64,000 nucleotides of DNA, taken from contig OZ038527.1 of NCBI GenBank assembly GCA_964036665.1, positions 27,501,901 to 27,565,900 on the forward strand. Reading direction: 5' to 3'. Of this stretch, positions 12,038 through 23,750 are shown one piece after another. Source of the DNA: Gordius sp. MW1. Lineage: Eukaryota > Nematomorpha > Gordioida > Gordea > Gordiidae. Position 1 is the stretch's first letter. Every line of letters starts with the position of its first letter. The notes under the pieces were generated by a model. That model saw only the letters and a list, made by a program, of their open reading frames with translations. It did not search any database and was not told the origin of the DNA. The translations under genes were made by a program, and so were the position numbers.

Positions 12038-13597
12038 GGGTGCCGATTTGAATAATTGGACTGCTCTTGCATTCAATATGTACAAGAATTTAATCGAAAC
12101 AGTTATCACATATTATTAGCACAGCAAATGTATTCAATTGACTTACAACTAATGGCATTGAATAATAAATTTTCTGCGAAAGTTTAAAATGCCCTTAAAA
12201 TGATTATTAATAAAAAAAATTAAACCTTTCGGTGATCGTGCGTACGTCCCTTCAAAGACTACTTGAGTAAAGCATTAATCATTCTAAACTAGTACTTATT
12301 TATCCAATATCGATTTATATGTTGTTTCTAAAGGAAGAAACTTCTCTCTACCCACCCCTAGCAAAAATTAAAAAAAAATTGATTAATAAAAAAAATATTC
12401 GAATTAAAAGTATTTAATAGTTGCACAGACATATATAAATAACTAAAAGCTTGTTTATCTACTTTTTACTTATAAATTAAATTTTTCGCCTGAAGCTTTT
12501 AACCCATTATTTTTACGGAATTCACTTGTTCGCTTGTTAAGAAAAAAGTTGATTAAGCATTTTCCCCACTAGCTCGAACTCCCACACCTATATATATATT
12601 TATAGAAATTATACAAATTTAGGGAAAGTTCTATTCGACAATATGAATCTTTTTCATATCTTGATAAATGTTTCTGCTATACATATTACTATGCAAACAA
12701 TTGTAAAAAGATATCGTTTAACAGGTCATTTCCATTGGAAAGATAACATTACACTCAAAGAATTTCTATAATAATCAGTGTTGGCGAAGAGTTTCATTGA
12801 TTTTTTTATTGGTGAAAGTCAAAGCTAATTTAGATGATTTAGATCTAAATTCAAAGACCTCGATTTGCCAAGAGCTATTTTTTAATAATATTTCAACTGA
12901 ATCTATTGAGGTTTATTATATATTAGCGATAATATATCCCCTCTTCATTGATATATAAATCAACAGTTTTCGATTAAAAAACTAATCCTAACGAATTGTC
13001 TTGTTGCAAAATCTGCTATTGTGCTAGCTCAGAAAAAAATTGACCGAATTTTATTCTAGTGATTTCAATGACACAAGCATAGACTAGATAGACTGCTCAT
13101 GCCATGTTGCATATGGTTAATTGTGTGTCAAATTTTCCTCCATTTTGAAGAGAGCAACTCGTGTATTTTAACCATGTAATTTTGCCCTATAACAGTCAAT
13201 ATACCTTCCTCACTAGTTTATAAATTAAAACGAACGTCAATAAATTAATATTATACAAATAATTGATGGCGCTATATTTTAAACAAACTTTAATCGCAGT
13301 TTTTACATTTTTGTGTATTATGTAAATGATTTTTTTTAAATGCTGTTTTTGATATCTACCCAATTCAATATTTTTTTATTTACCTTTTTAAGATTATTTA
13401 ATTTGCAAAAATTACTCATTTCTATATGATCACCACTTTACCATGTTCACATCAAAATGGTGGAAAAAAGGGTACATATTTTGTGCGTTGATGAGCAGTC
13501 TATGGACACACACAAGCATCAACTTAAATTTAGAAATTATTTATTACGGCTTTGTCTCAATCTCTAAGACCTGTCTTCCCTAGAATGCTTTCAACTA
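12038..13597. other. AT-rich intergenic region, no gene seen
   Basis: No exon-like reading frame with acceptable splice sites, no recognised transposon end and no tandem repeat was found here. One short TA-microsatellite occurs near 12589-12600. Confidence 0.45.
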
Positions 13598-15134
13598 GTG
13601 TGATAAAAACGGCTGGATTTGGTCGGCTAGAAATAAACATATTAACACTTCAGAGGTTGGGTGGGGTTATAATGACCCCAAGTCGTTTAAAAATATTGTA
13701 CAAAATAAATTAGTGGATATTGCAATTTCATTTTTTCAGTAGCTTAACAAAATTTACCCTAGACTATTTCTGCAAAATTTGGCTAGTTTTTATCCTTAGT
13801 TTTTAAGATAGAGAGTGTTTTAGATGCCCGGGGTCTTCCACAACCCTACCTTCCATAAAATGAAAAAAAATTTCAACATTTTTTTTTTAAATATATTATT
13901 AAAACCCATTATTGTAAACCCGTTTGTGAAGAAATATTTTGTATACATATCTTTTTATTTAAAATATTAAACTCTGATTTTAACATAATAAATTTTCCTT
14001 GTGGTATTTCAAAGTTCTTATTTGTATGATTTTTACTGCATTTTTTGATTTTTTAATAAGTCTAATATTAAAAAGTGCAGTTTTTTTTAATTCTTTGTCT
14101 TAAGATGGTATATGAACATAACTATAACATTTTACAAGTTTCTTGATGATATATACTAGTGTAGTCATGAATCTGTGAGTTTAACAGGAGATTAAGATGA
14201 AGAGTTAATTGATATGCCTAACAAAATTAGTTACTTTTATAGGAAATAACTTAGAAGCTTTTATTATATGATAGATTTCAAAGGGAAAGACAATACTAAG
14301 TGGCACAAAAAATTGTTATAATAAAAATGTTAGAACAAAATAGAATTGTGTAATTCATTTAACTGGAGTAAAGCCATATGGATGGGCAACCAAAACTCCT
14401 CTTGATTGTTTAAAATTACTAATTACAGATAAATTAATTAAGAGTAGATAAAATTTAGCAAATTTATGACTATTAATTTATAAATATATGTAGAAAATGT
14501 ATATGTAACTATGTTTGTAGCCTCTTAAAATTTCTTATTAACATTTTTCATTTAAATATTTTTCATTGATTTTGATCTTTTATTATGAATCTTTATAAAA
14601 AATTTTATAAAATAACATTTAACTTTATAAAAATATGAGTTGAGACAATTAGTAACTTTTTTGGCTTAAAAAATTTAAAGCCAAAAATTGCCTAAGTTTG
14701 ACCATCTCTATTTTTTTTGTTTTTGGGTTATATTTTACCAAATTTTCTACATTTATAGTTTCAATCTTCTTTTATATAATATTATTGATTAAACCATAAA
14801 ATAGAATATATTTATTTTGGTATGAGCCAAAATAATCATTAGGGGGAAATTTTTGGGCTTTGCTCTAATTATAGGCATAAAATTTAAACCACTTGATCAA
14901 ATAGGCAAATTAATATATTAATGAACGTATAAGAGTTAAAATATAATTCTTGCAAATTTTGACAAGTTTATATTTAAAAATCTCTAAGTTATAGCTATTA
15001 AAAGTTTGAGGTAATTATAACCCCAAATACCATCCGTGTTAGAATTTTTGACCCAACCTCACCTTTGGTCTGGTTATGTTAAATCGACTAAAATAAAAGG
15101 TTAACCAAACAAAACCCAGCCATTTATTCAATAC
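13598..15134. mobile_element. MITE family B copy split by a piggyBac-like insertion
   Basis: The left piece (13598-13641, GTGTGATAAAAACGGCTGG) and the right piece (15083-15134, AACCAAACAAAACCCAGCC) are the two ends of family B, preceded at the left by TA. They are separated by the TTAA-flanked element 13646-15078, so the older MITE was the target of the younger insertion. Confidence 0.75.
13646..15078 (+). mobile_element. piggyBac-like element, copy 1 (decayed), TTAA flanks
   Basis: 1,433-bp element between TTAA at 13642-13645 and TTAA at 15079-15082. Starts CACTTCAGAGGTTGGGTGGG; its right side carries GACCCAACCTC in inverse. Similar in reverse complement along its length to 31742-33173 (1,432 bp). 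Around 14365-14430 a frame reads PYGWATKTPLD and then LKLLITD, resembling the start of the piggyBac transposase domain (TPLDFFxLFxTDEL-type motif). Many stops. TTAA target and the motif together suggest piggyBac; each alone would be weak. Confidence 0.65.
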
Positions 15135-16309
15135 TCTCGACACCCTAACAACTTTTAAATTATATATTCAAACCTTTGCCTAATATAATCACACTATTTT
15201 GTCTTCTCAACACTATATCCGCTAATGAGCGAAGTTTTTCCGCACTCAGGAGATTAAAAACTTATTTAAAAAATAGTATGTAACATCAATTGAATGAATC
15301 GGCATTATTAGCAAATCATCAAATGCTCCCACATCAGGTGAAGTCCTAGATATACAATCGCTGGGCAAAAGAAAAATCTAACGACTATTTTATTATAACA
15401 TTTAACATACTATATACACAGAGTTTATACCTTTATCATATATGACATATTTGTCTAAAATTTTATGCCATAATTCAGCTCAGTCCAAAATGATAATTGT
15501 TAAATTTTTATCATCAATATTGTCATATTTCGAAAATTTGATAATTCTAGATTCTATGAACTACAATTAATTATTATTATGAATAGTATTATACAATCAA
15601 AGAAAGGATTGACAAAGAAATACATTATATAGAAAATCTCATTAAGCCCAAATCTTATTATGGTACTTGCCTGGGGGCCCAGTAGTGAGTCTGACTTTTA
15701 TAGTTTTTGATCTTTGTTATTAAAAATAAAAATGTTATACATTTTTTCAGTTTTCCCCCCTCCCCCTAAGCGCCTGTGCTCACTTAAATTATTTGTTCCT
15801 TTTAATTTGATGATATTAATATGCATTCCATAAATGGTTGGTGCCATGTTAAAATTGCTTGTTTGTCAATAAAACACTAAAGTCTTTTGAGAGCAAAACA
15901 TTATCACATTGTTTTCCATTTATTTCATTATTTGCCTTTTAACTTGCAAACTACATGCTAATTTCCCTTAAAGTCCTACTTTTGAATATTACATCCTTGC
16001 AATACACAATGATTAACAAGATTTAATATTTATTTAGGTTGTGATATGCTTTTTAGTTTGATTTCCAAGCCATATGTATCAAAGTTAAATGCATGCTATA
16101 TACAGCAAAGTGGCACATATAGGTTGATTTAAAATTTATTTATTACAGTTATACTTTTAATAAATGAATCATTTATTTTTATTAAATATTTTCTCATTAT
16201 TAACATATATTGAATCTTGGAAGCCAACATTACACAAATTAAATATGATGCTTAACAAGTTTATAAGATACTTTTTTGCCAATAAATAACTTTTATTTAT
16301 AAATCCAAA
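15135..16309. other. Intergenic region downstream of mL51, no further gene seen
   Basis: AT-rich. On the minus strand this includes the mL51 3' flank; TTTATT words at about 16165-16178 and 16291-16297 are AATAAA poly(A) signals in mL51 sense. Nothing else recognised. Confidence 0.5.
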
Positions 16310-16912
16310 CTATTTTCTTGGTTTGCCTTCTCGACCAGCCAATTTTACATTATAATAAAAATAAAGGTGTTTTAAACGAGTTTTCATTAAGCGATACCTT
16401 TCAGGCATTTCAGTTTTCATAGCTTCACCCATATAATTATTCTTTCTAATTAGCCATTGCAATTCATTCCATTTTTTTGGTACACCCCTTACCCATAAGG
16501 GCCCTTTATCAATTAAATCAGGTAGTTTAATACCATCCCCTAATATATCTATATAGTCATTCTGCCCAAAATATGCCTTTTCATGTGTCCAAGAGTCTGA
16601 AGGTTTGCATGGTGGAATAGGAGCTGGGGTTTCAGTTTTAACTCGGGGAAGAAAGCCACCATTAAACCAATTTATTTTATACCCACTTCTTCTTTTATAA
16701 GGATAAGGTGGAATACGTCTAGGTTTGTAATAGATGTCCCCTCTTTTAATAGGGACTGAACTAGTGTCATTAGGGTTTTCCCGCCATGATTTTACAACAG
16801 TTATTTTATTCAAATGCTTATGTATCCAAGAATAATTAGTCGAACAAGAGCGAAGCACGATTATCGAAGTAGCATTGATATACTGTAAAATTTTATTATG
16901 CAAAGTCTGCAT
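16310..16912 (-). CDS. MRPL51: Mitochondrial large-subunit ribosomal protein mL51 (single exon)
   Basis: 200-residue protein of the mitochondrial ribosome large subunit. The C-terminal half is diagnostic: PSDSWTHEKAYFGQNDYIDI (about residues 105-124), then GPLWVRGVP, WNELQWLIRKNNYMGEAM and RLKHLYFYYN, which follow animal mL51 in order; FGQNDYIDILG matches the fly protein as I remember it. The first roughly 90 residues are basic, lack acidic runs and are longer than in vertebrates (about 128 residues total), consistent with a mitochondrial presequence plus an insect-like N-terminal extension. Start chosen as the first Met of the open frame; no intron is needed. Stop is TAG at 16310-16312, with an AATAAA on this strand just 3' of it. 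Confidence 0.93.
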   Translation of the reverse strand: MQTLHNKILQYINATSIIVLRSCSTNYSWIHKHLNKITVVKSWRENPNDTSSVPIKRGDIYYKPRRIPPYPYKRRSGYKINWFNGGFLPRVKTETPAPIPPCKPSDSWTHEKAYFGQNDYIDILGDGIKLPDLIDKGPLWVRGVPKKWNELQWLIRKNNYMGEAMKTEMPERYRLMKTRLKHLYFYYNVKLAGREGKPRK

Positions 16913-17637
16913 CCTACATTTACCCTAAGCAACTGATACAAATAACATGCAAATAACACTTACAAAATTTGAAGAACAAAATGTTTGCAAACGGTATGAT
17001 AATACAATGAGACAATATCGATATCATACCAATGGGGATAATAGAATATACCATAAGAATTTATGATATTCTTAAGTTCTAGAACTTATTTAAATGTGAT
17101 ATACCATTTATAATAGCTTTTTTGGGTACTAATTAATATAATTTATAAATTAGTTATTTAATTTTATATTTTAAATCTATAATTCTTGATTCTCATACTA
17201 AATATATATCTGTAAATTCAATTTTATTAGTGATGAATTCCAGGTTAAATAAAAAATTATATTTAATTAGCTGCATGCAGAACGCTATTTCTATTTAATA
17301 AAAATTATGCTACTTAGCTCTACAATTTATAGATGCTAACATAATATCAGTGGACATCTCTTGTAAGAAAAATGGTTAATCCTTTCTCAACCTTCTCAAT
17401 GTATTTATCTCTTATGCAGCTGATTTCAGTATAATTTTCCATTTTTATCTTGCGTTAATCCAAACTCTTATAGATTAAACTTTGTTTGAACTATCTAAGG
17501 CTTAGTCTGTCTCTAAGCGATCTTAAACTTATTAACTGTGCAAATTATATAAAAATAAATGATTATCGCCGATATTTTGCAGTTAATAATTTCTTTAAAT
17601 GATAAATTAGGAAAAGCAAACTGTCCCTTATTTGGAC
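16913..17637. other. Upstream flank of mL51, no other gene seen
   Basis: Should contain the mL51 promoter and 5' UTR on the minus strand. AT-rich, with no recognised core promoter element or reading frame. Confidence 0.4.
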
Positions 17638-18622
17638 TAGAGACCTGCACGGTCCGGTCCGGCTCGCGGATGGGCCTAAAAGGCCGGCCGGCGGGCCGGG
17701 CTTGGACGGGCTTCTGCTTAAAAATAAAACAACGGGCCGGGCCTGGACGGGCCGTAATATAACCTAAAGGGCTCGGGCAGGGCCCAAGTATGATCAATTA
17801 GATGGTATAAAAGAAAGTGTTTTTATAATGTTCTAATTTACAATTATTATATGTATATTAAATGAATTAACAAGGTGAGTTAAATTATATTTCCATCTTA
17901 GTTAATTATTTCATCAATATCTCAATCCGCATTATAAATGTTAAAGATAATTTCTACAAGTGATCCCATGGGCGTAGAAATTTTAAATTAGAAGGGGGCA
18001 GTTTAGGTAGGGCAAAAAATGTTTTTTTGATGAAGAATATGTGGATTTGAAGTAGGGGTTCCTGCTCATCCTTGCCTCCCCATTTAGACCCTCTAGTAAT
18101 ATTAAGGCAATTAATTTAATATTATGGCAGATTATTTATATATATATACTCACAAATTTTAAAATTTAGTAAGTGTCTTTTGTAAAATATCACTGTTTTT
18201 TCATTTTCTATCAATAACCTAAAAATTTAAAATGGCGGAAAAGGTAAAAAAACATAACATAACTTTATTAAAAACATTATAAACTTATATGAGGGTTTTA
18301 AAAGTTTATTTGGCTTATATAGTTTTATGTATCGCGAAGTGCCACTAAAGAAATTTTTTTTCTGTGGGTCGCCTCTTAAAAGATAGAAGATCTCGTCCGA
18401 TCAGGAATTATTAATTAATTATATTTACACTATTTTTATTAACATTTTTAACACATACATATTGTTTACCATAACTGTGAAAAATAAAACAAATTAAAAT
18501 AAATAAATTTTACGGGCCCGGGCCGGGCTCGAGCTTTGTATAAAATTAGTAGGCTCGCCGGGCTTTTAAATTTTTATTACGGGCGGACCGACTGATCTAA
18601 ACAGGCCCGTTGCAGGTCTCTA
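17638..18622. mobile_element. Non-autonomous hAT, GC-rich ends, 8-bp TSD
   Basis: Inverted ends TAGAGACCTGCACGG / CCGTTGCAGGTCTCTA, flanked by identical ATTTGGAC (17630-17637 and 18623-18630). 985 bp. The outer parts are GC-rich (GGGCCGG, GGCCGGCC) while the core is AT-rich with no transposase left. Same end family (TAGAGRCCTGCA) as the elements at 24134, 30406 and 33254 and the solo end at 61556. Confidence 0.92.
17967..18100 (+). mobile_element. MITE family A fragment nested in hAT
   Basis: CATGGGCGTAG followed by AATTAGAAGGGGGCAG and GTAGGGCAAAAAATG; the right end is lost. Lies wholly inside the hAT at 17638-18622. Confidence 0.6.
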
Positions 18623-18778
18623 ATTTGGACTACTTATATTTATGTTAGTCGGTAGAGCCAATGGTAGTTAAGTGGTAAGTGAATATTTTTACTGTAATTT
18701 TAGAAAAATTAGAACAGAATTAGTTTAACATCGATATGCATGTTCAAGACCGATTCGCTGATAAGATAATTAGAACTG

Positions 18779-19505
18779 TGTTGTATTTCCGAACTACTGT
18801 TGCGTCTCAGAACTAGGGGAGGGGGTGTTTTATCTCGGAAAATGGGAGAAGTATTGGCACCTTTAATATCAATTTCCAAATAATTTATTTCGCCACTTTC
18901 GCTTTCAATAACAACGATAGGTATATATAACTATGTAACCACGAAACGAATTACAGTACAATGATAATAACGCGGGAATATAAATTTCTGGCGATTAAAC
19001 AGGGGGGAAAAAAATTGATTCTAATGTGGGAAATTCTCTAGTTCTCTTAAGTATTGGAGGAAGGAACTATTTGGAGTAACGTTCGGAAAATAACGTTCTG
19101 GTGTGTATCGATCTTCATGGAGCTTTTATAGGTTCGATTTTGTTGGCCTGGATCTTTATCCTTGAAACTTCTTTTCTTTTTGACCCATTTTACCGCGCCA
19201 ATTTCGTGATGAATGGCCCTAACTTCCAAGGTTTTCCCACGGCCTTTGGAAACTTCAAGTGACAGTTATAGTTTTCCCCTACGTTTCTTGTGCCAATTCA
19301 ATATTTATTACTAGGGTTTGTTGTATCCTTGCTTCTTTCTGATCCTTCTTTCGGGCCAAGTCGTAATTTACGGCTTTGTTTTGCTGTATCCTTGTGCTAT
19401 TTTGTTACCAACCCAAACTTCTGTGACCTTCCTTCGTTCTTAGCCCTCCTTCCGAAGCGCGTCACGTGCGCTACCTATTATGGAGTGGATCTCATGGATA
19501 TGACA
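18779..19505 (-). repeat. LTR copy 1 (3'-most on minus strand)
   Basis: 727 bp, TG...CA termini on the minus strand. Differs from the other LTRs at a few sites (for example taatatcaat rather than taatataaat near 18870, and accacgaaac rather than accacaaaac). Confidence 0.9.
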
Positions 19506-20152
19506 CCTTTCTTTTTTCTGGGATCAAGTCTCGGGGGGGGGGGTCTCCTGTTGCGTGTTCACGGTGATTGGGTCGCGCAGGTGGGTGAAGCAGGTGGGTG
19601 AAACAGGTGGTTGTGTCAGGTGGTTGGGAACTTGAGAGTACTTCTTGTTCAGGGGATAATCCGGATATATATCAAGCATGATTGTCTCTTGTTATCCATC
19701 GTCTGTCTGTCGCCGATATTCTAAGAAATATATCAATACTACCCAATCCCTTACTCAGGATCGATAGTCATAACATGTTCATATTTAAATTAAAGTCTTT
19801 ATTCACCCCTTTTCTTTTTTATTTTTAAACTTTATTTGCATTTAGTATTTGGTATTACATGATCGCACTCAGTTCGACAGGCAATTATTCCTACATAAAA
19901 ATACAATAAATGGGCATCTTTCTAGCTGGTCAAAATTTTGGCTTTACTCCTTCCTTCAATCTCATTGTGGCTTTTGACCGATCGCTTGTTACGGCGGTTT
20001 AGTATCGATTGTCTCCCTAAGGTCGTAGTTCAGTTGACCGTTCACTTGTACTCGACTGTCTTTCTAAGGTCGTCTTCGGACTTTTGCTTTAGGCTGGTTT
20101 GATTGAAGGCGTATCTTAAGGTCGCTTCTTGTACACTGTACCGGGGCACCAC

Positions 20153-20879
20153 TGTTGTATTTCCGAACTACTGTTGCGTCTCAGAACTAGGGGAGGGGGT
20201 GTTTTATCTCGGAAAATGGGAGAAGTATTGGCACCTTTAATATAAATTTCCAAATAATTTATTTCGCCACTTTCGCTTTCAATAACAACGATAGGTATAT
20301 ATAACTATGTAACCACAAAACGAATTACAGTACAATGATAATAACGCGGGAATATAAATTTCTGGCGATTAAACAGGGGGGAAAAAAATTGATTCTAATG
20401 TGGGAAATTCTCTAGTTCTCTTAAGTATTGGAGGAAGGAACTATTTGGAGTAACGTTCGGAAAATAACGTTCTGGTGTGTATCGATCTTCATGGAGCTTT
20501 TATAGGTTCGATTTTGTTGGCCTGGATCTTTATCCTTGAAACTTCTTTTCTTTTTGACCCATTTTACCGCGCCAATTTCGTGATGAATGGCCCTAACTTC
20601 CAAGGTTTTCCCACGGCCTTTGGAAACTTCAAGTGACAGTTATAGTTTTCCCCTACGTTTCTTGTGCCAATTCAATATTTATTACTAGGGTTTGTTGTAT
20701 CCTTGCTTCTTTCTGATCCTTCTTTCGGGCCAAGTCGTAATTTACGGCTTTGTTTTGCTGTATCCTTGTGCTATTTTGTTACCAACCCAAACTTCTGTGA
20801 CCTTCCTTCGTTCTTAGCCCTCCTTCCGAAGCGCGTCACGTGCGCTACCTATTATGGAGTGGATCTCATGGATATGACA
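20153..20879 (-). repeat. LTR copy 2 (central)
   Basis: 727 bp. Shares taatataaat and accacaaaac with LTR 3 but keeps the LTR 1 states near its other end, a mosaic expected for a recombinant central LTR. Confidence 0.9.
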
Positions 20880-21525
20880 CCTTTCTTTTTTCTGGGATCA
20901 AGTCTCGGGGGGGGGGTCTCCTGTTGCGTGTTCACGGTGATTGGGTCGCGCAGGTGGGTGAAGCAGGTGGGTGAAACAGGTGGTTGTGTCAGGTGGTTGG
21001 GAACTTGAGAGTACTTCTTGTTCAGGGGATAATCCGGATATATATCAAGCATGATTGTCTCTTGTTATCCATCGTCTGTCTGTCGCCGATATTCTAAGAA
21101 ATATATCAATACTACCCAATCCCTTACTCAGGATCGATAGTCATAACATGTTCATATTTAAATTAAAGTCTTTATTCACCCCTTTTCTTTTTTATTTTTA
21201 AACTTTATTTGCATTTAGTATTTGGTATTACATGATCGCACTCAGTTCGACAGGCAATTATTCCTACATAAAAATACAATAAATGGGCATCTTTCTAGCT
21301 GGTCAAAATTTTGGCTTTACTCCTTCCTTCAATCTCATTGTGGCTTTTGACCGATCGCTTGTTACGGCGGTTTAGTATCGATTGTCTCCCTAAGGTCGTA
21401 GTTCAGTTGACCGTTCACTTGTACTCGACTGTCTTTCTAAGGTCGTCTTCGGACTTTTGCTTTAGGCTGGTTTGATTGAAGGCGTATCTTAAGGTCGCTT
21501 CTTGTACACTGTACCGGGGCACCAC

Positions 21526-22251
21526 TGTTGTATTTCCGAACTACTGTTGCGTCTCAGAACTAGGGGAGGGGGTGTTTTATCTCGGAAAATGGGAGAAGTA
21601 TTGGCACCTTTAATATAAATTTCCAAATAATTTATTTCGCCACTTTCGCTTTCAATAACAACGATAGGTATATATAACTATGTAACCACAAAACGAATTA
21701 CAGTACAATGATAATAACGCGGGAATATAAATTTCTGGCGATTAAACAGGGGGGAAAAAATTGATTCTAATGTGGGAAATTCTCTAGTTCTCTTAAGTAT
21801 TGGAGGAAGGAACTAATTGGAGTAACGTTCGGAAAATAACGTTCTGGTGTGTATCGATCTTCATGGAGCTTTTATAGGTTCGATTTTGTTGGCCTGGATC
21901 TTTATCCTTGAAACTTCTTTTCTTTTTGACCCATTTTACCGCGCCAATTTCGTGATGAATGGCCCTAACTTCCAAGGTTTTCCCACGGCCTTTGGAAACT
22001 TCAACTGACAGTTATAGTTTTCCCCTACGTTTCTTGTGCCAATTCAATATTTATTACTAGGGTTTGTTGTATCCTTGCTTCTTTCTGATCCTTCTTTCGG
22101 GCCAAGTCGTAATTTACGGCTTTGTTTTGCTGTATCCTTGTGCTATTTTGTTACCAACCCAAACTTCTGTGACCTTCCTTCGTTCTTAGCCCTCCTTCCG
22201 AAGCGCGTCACGTGCGCTACCTATTATGGAGTGGGTCTCATGGATATGACA
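21526..22251 (-). repeat. LTR copy 3 (5'-most on minus strand)
   Basis: 726 bp; private differences include actaattgg (actatttgg elsewhere), cttcaactgac (cttcaagtgac elsewhere) and gtgggtctc (gtggatctc elsewhere). It abuts the AACTG target duplication. Confidence 0.9.
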
Positions 22252-22256
22252 AACTG

Positions 22257-23456
22257 AATAGAAAATTAGTAAATTTCCTGATAAAAAGTAATACACAAAA
22301 TATTGACGACTAAAGCAAGTTGAGATTAAAAATTACTCAAATGATAAATTATTTTGAAAAGCCGTTTTATTGTGCACTTAGAATTAGACGTATCTTAATT
22401 TGCTTTTAGGTAAAATGAATCAACTTTATTTTATTTAAAAATCTTAAGTTATTTAAATAAGAATTAAGTTTAATGTTTATTATTCATCTCTTTTCATTTA
22501 AATGCATGATATGTTTACCATGTATATTTTTAAATGGCATTTTTGAATGGTCATAATAAAAAAGCATTTATTAATAGTATCATGCGCGCCAGCTAATTTT
22601 CTATTGTAAATAATGCGTGCTTTAAAATTTTATATGCAATGCGTTAAAAGACCAAGTTGTCTGAAATTTGCCTTAATTATGAATTTAGTATTTCAATTCT
22701 AAAGAAATAATAGTATAATAGTTTAATTTAAATTATAAAAAGGGTATTACATTTTATATATTTGTAAAATGTAGGTTTGAGGTTTTAAAAGCATTAATTT
22801 GATGAATTGAACTTAAATTTGATAAAGACGCAAAAATTTTAATAAAGACCATTTTTTGAATCATGAAAATAAAAAATAACATCTGCCGAAAACAAATATT
22901 TAACATTCAACTGTGTTCGTTAATCGTTATTAATGAATTTTATTTTAATTATTTACAATTGCGACATTTAAAACTATTCTATGGCCACTGTAATATAATC
23001 ATTATCGAAACTGAAAATATATGGTTTTATTTGAAATAATATTTATAAATGTTCGCAGCACGCAGGCTGAAAGTAGAGGGTTCAAATGCATCGCTAAGGC
23101 AAACCCGTTAAGTGAAGATAAAACAAAAACGATTTTTTTACACATTTCAATTTTATACAATCACATCATATTAATATAGAATAGATTTGTAAAAAATGTA
23201 TGAATTAACAACAACTATTAATCATTTACAAACAAATTCGTTGATAACAACCCTCAACACTACAACCATCCTCTCTCTATCAACAAAAGAGCTACTATAT
23301 TTGAAAGATTTAGAAAAAATTTGAACGTTATAAAATGTACTTACAGAATTAAAGGCTCTCAAGTCAATAATATAACAAATCAATAAATTTATGTGTACGA
23401 AATGTGTGCATGTTTGTGGGTGTGTAGATAAAAGTTAATATATACACATATTTGTA
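22257..23456. other. Region downstream of LIN28, no gene seen
   Basis: AT-rich, no recognised repeat or reading frame. A B-box-like GGGTTCAAATGC at about 23079-23090 has no convincing tRNA around it. Confidence 0.4.
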
Positions 23457-23462
23457 TTTAAT
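23457..23462 (-). promoter_or_regulatory. Candidate LIN28 poly(A) signal (ATTAAA)
   Basis: TTTAAT on the plus strand is ATTAAA in LIN28 sense, about 290 nt after the stop codon. Inferred from position only. Confidence 0.35.
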
Positions 23463-23512
23463 GAACATATAACCTTTGACGTGAATAATTAAATGTGTTT
23501 TATGCTAGAGCA

Positions 23513-23519
23513 TCCCTGA
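23513..23519 (-). promoter_or_regulatory. Candidate lin-4/miR-125 seed site in the LIN28 3' UTR
   Basis: In LIN28 sense the sequence is TCAGGGA, a 7-mer match to miR-125/lin-4 positions 2-7 with an A opposite position 1, about 232 nt after the stop. lin-28 mRNAs of worms and mammals are known miR-125/lin-4 targets. No extended 3' pairing is visible, so a chance match is possible. Confidence 0.35.
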
Positions 23520-23750
23520 AATGGTAATTTAAATGAGGGTTTTAAACAAATGAACAAGAAAAATAGGAATCAAACGATGCTATACGAATTTAATTGTATG
23601 TATGCGTGTGTAAGAGAGGTGACCTATTGGATAGGAGAGAAGAATAAAAGTAGTCCTGAGTTAATTGTGAAAAGGGGTAGAGAATCAAATAGTAGAAAAC
23701 AATTTAATTGTGTATATAGATTAATCAAGAATATCTCTCTCTTCCTCTAT

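Larger units (their letters stand above)
18779..22251 (-). mobile_element. Non-autonomous LTR retrotransposon in LTR-int-LTR-int-LTR form
   Basis: One insertion, read on the minus strand: LTR 21526-22251, internal 20880-21525, LTR 20153-20879, internal 19506-20152, LTR 18779-19505. A single 5-bp duplication AACTG flanks the whole array (18774-18778 and 22252-22256). LTRs run TGTCATATCC...ATACAACA on the minus strand. Each internal segment starts directly with a primer-binding-site-like GTGGTGCCCCGGTACAG and ends with a polypurine tract AGAAAAAAGAAAGG against the next LTR. The internal parts (about 647 bp) have no gag or pol frame, so the element needs trans help. Very high identity among copies implies youth; the three-LTR form fits unequal recombination between LTRs of two elements. 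Confidence 0.92.

Noticed and set aside
17513-17797. Pro/Gly-rich open frames on both strands
   Set aside because: Created by GC-rich hAT terminal repeats, not codon-like.
18655-18750. A-box-like TAGTTAAGTGG and B-box-like GTTCAAGACC suggesting a SINE
   Set aside because: Spacing is longer than in tRNAs and no second copy was found in the window.
19047-21975. Repeated 60-aa minus-strand and 73-114-aa plus-strand open frames in three copies
   Set aside because: They are the same frames repeated because the LTR is repeated; they lie inside non-coding LTRs with no conserved motif.
23060-23110. B-box-like GGGTTCAAATGC
   Set aside because: No partner A-box or stems nearby.
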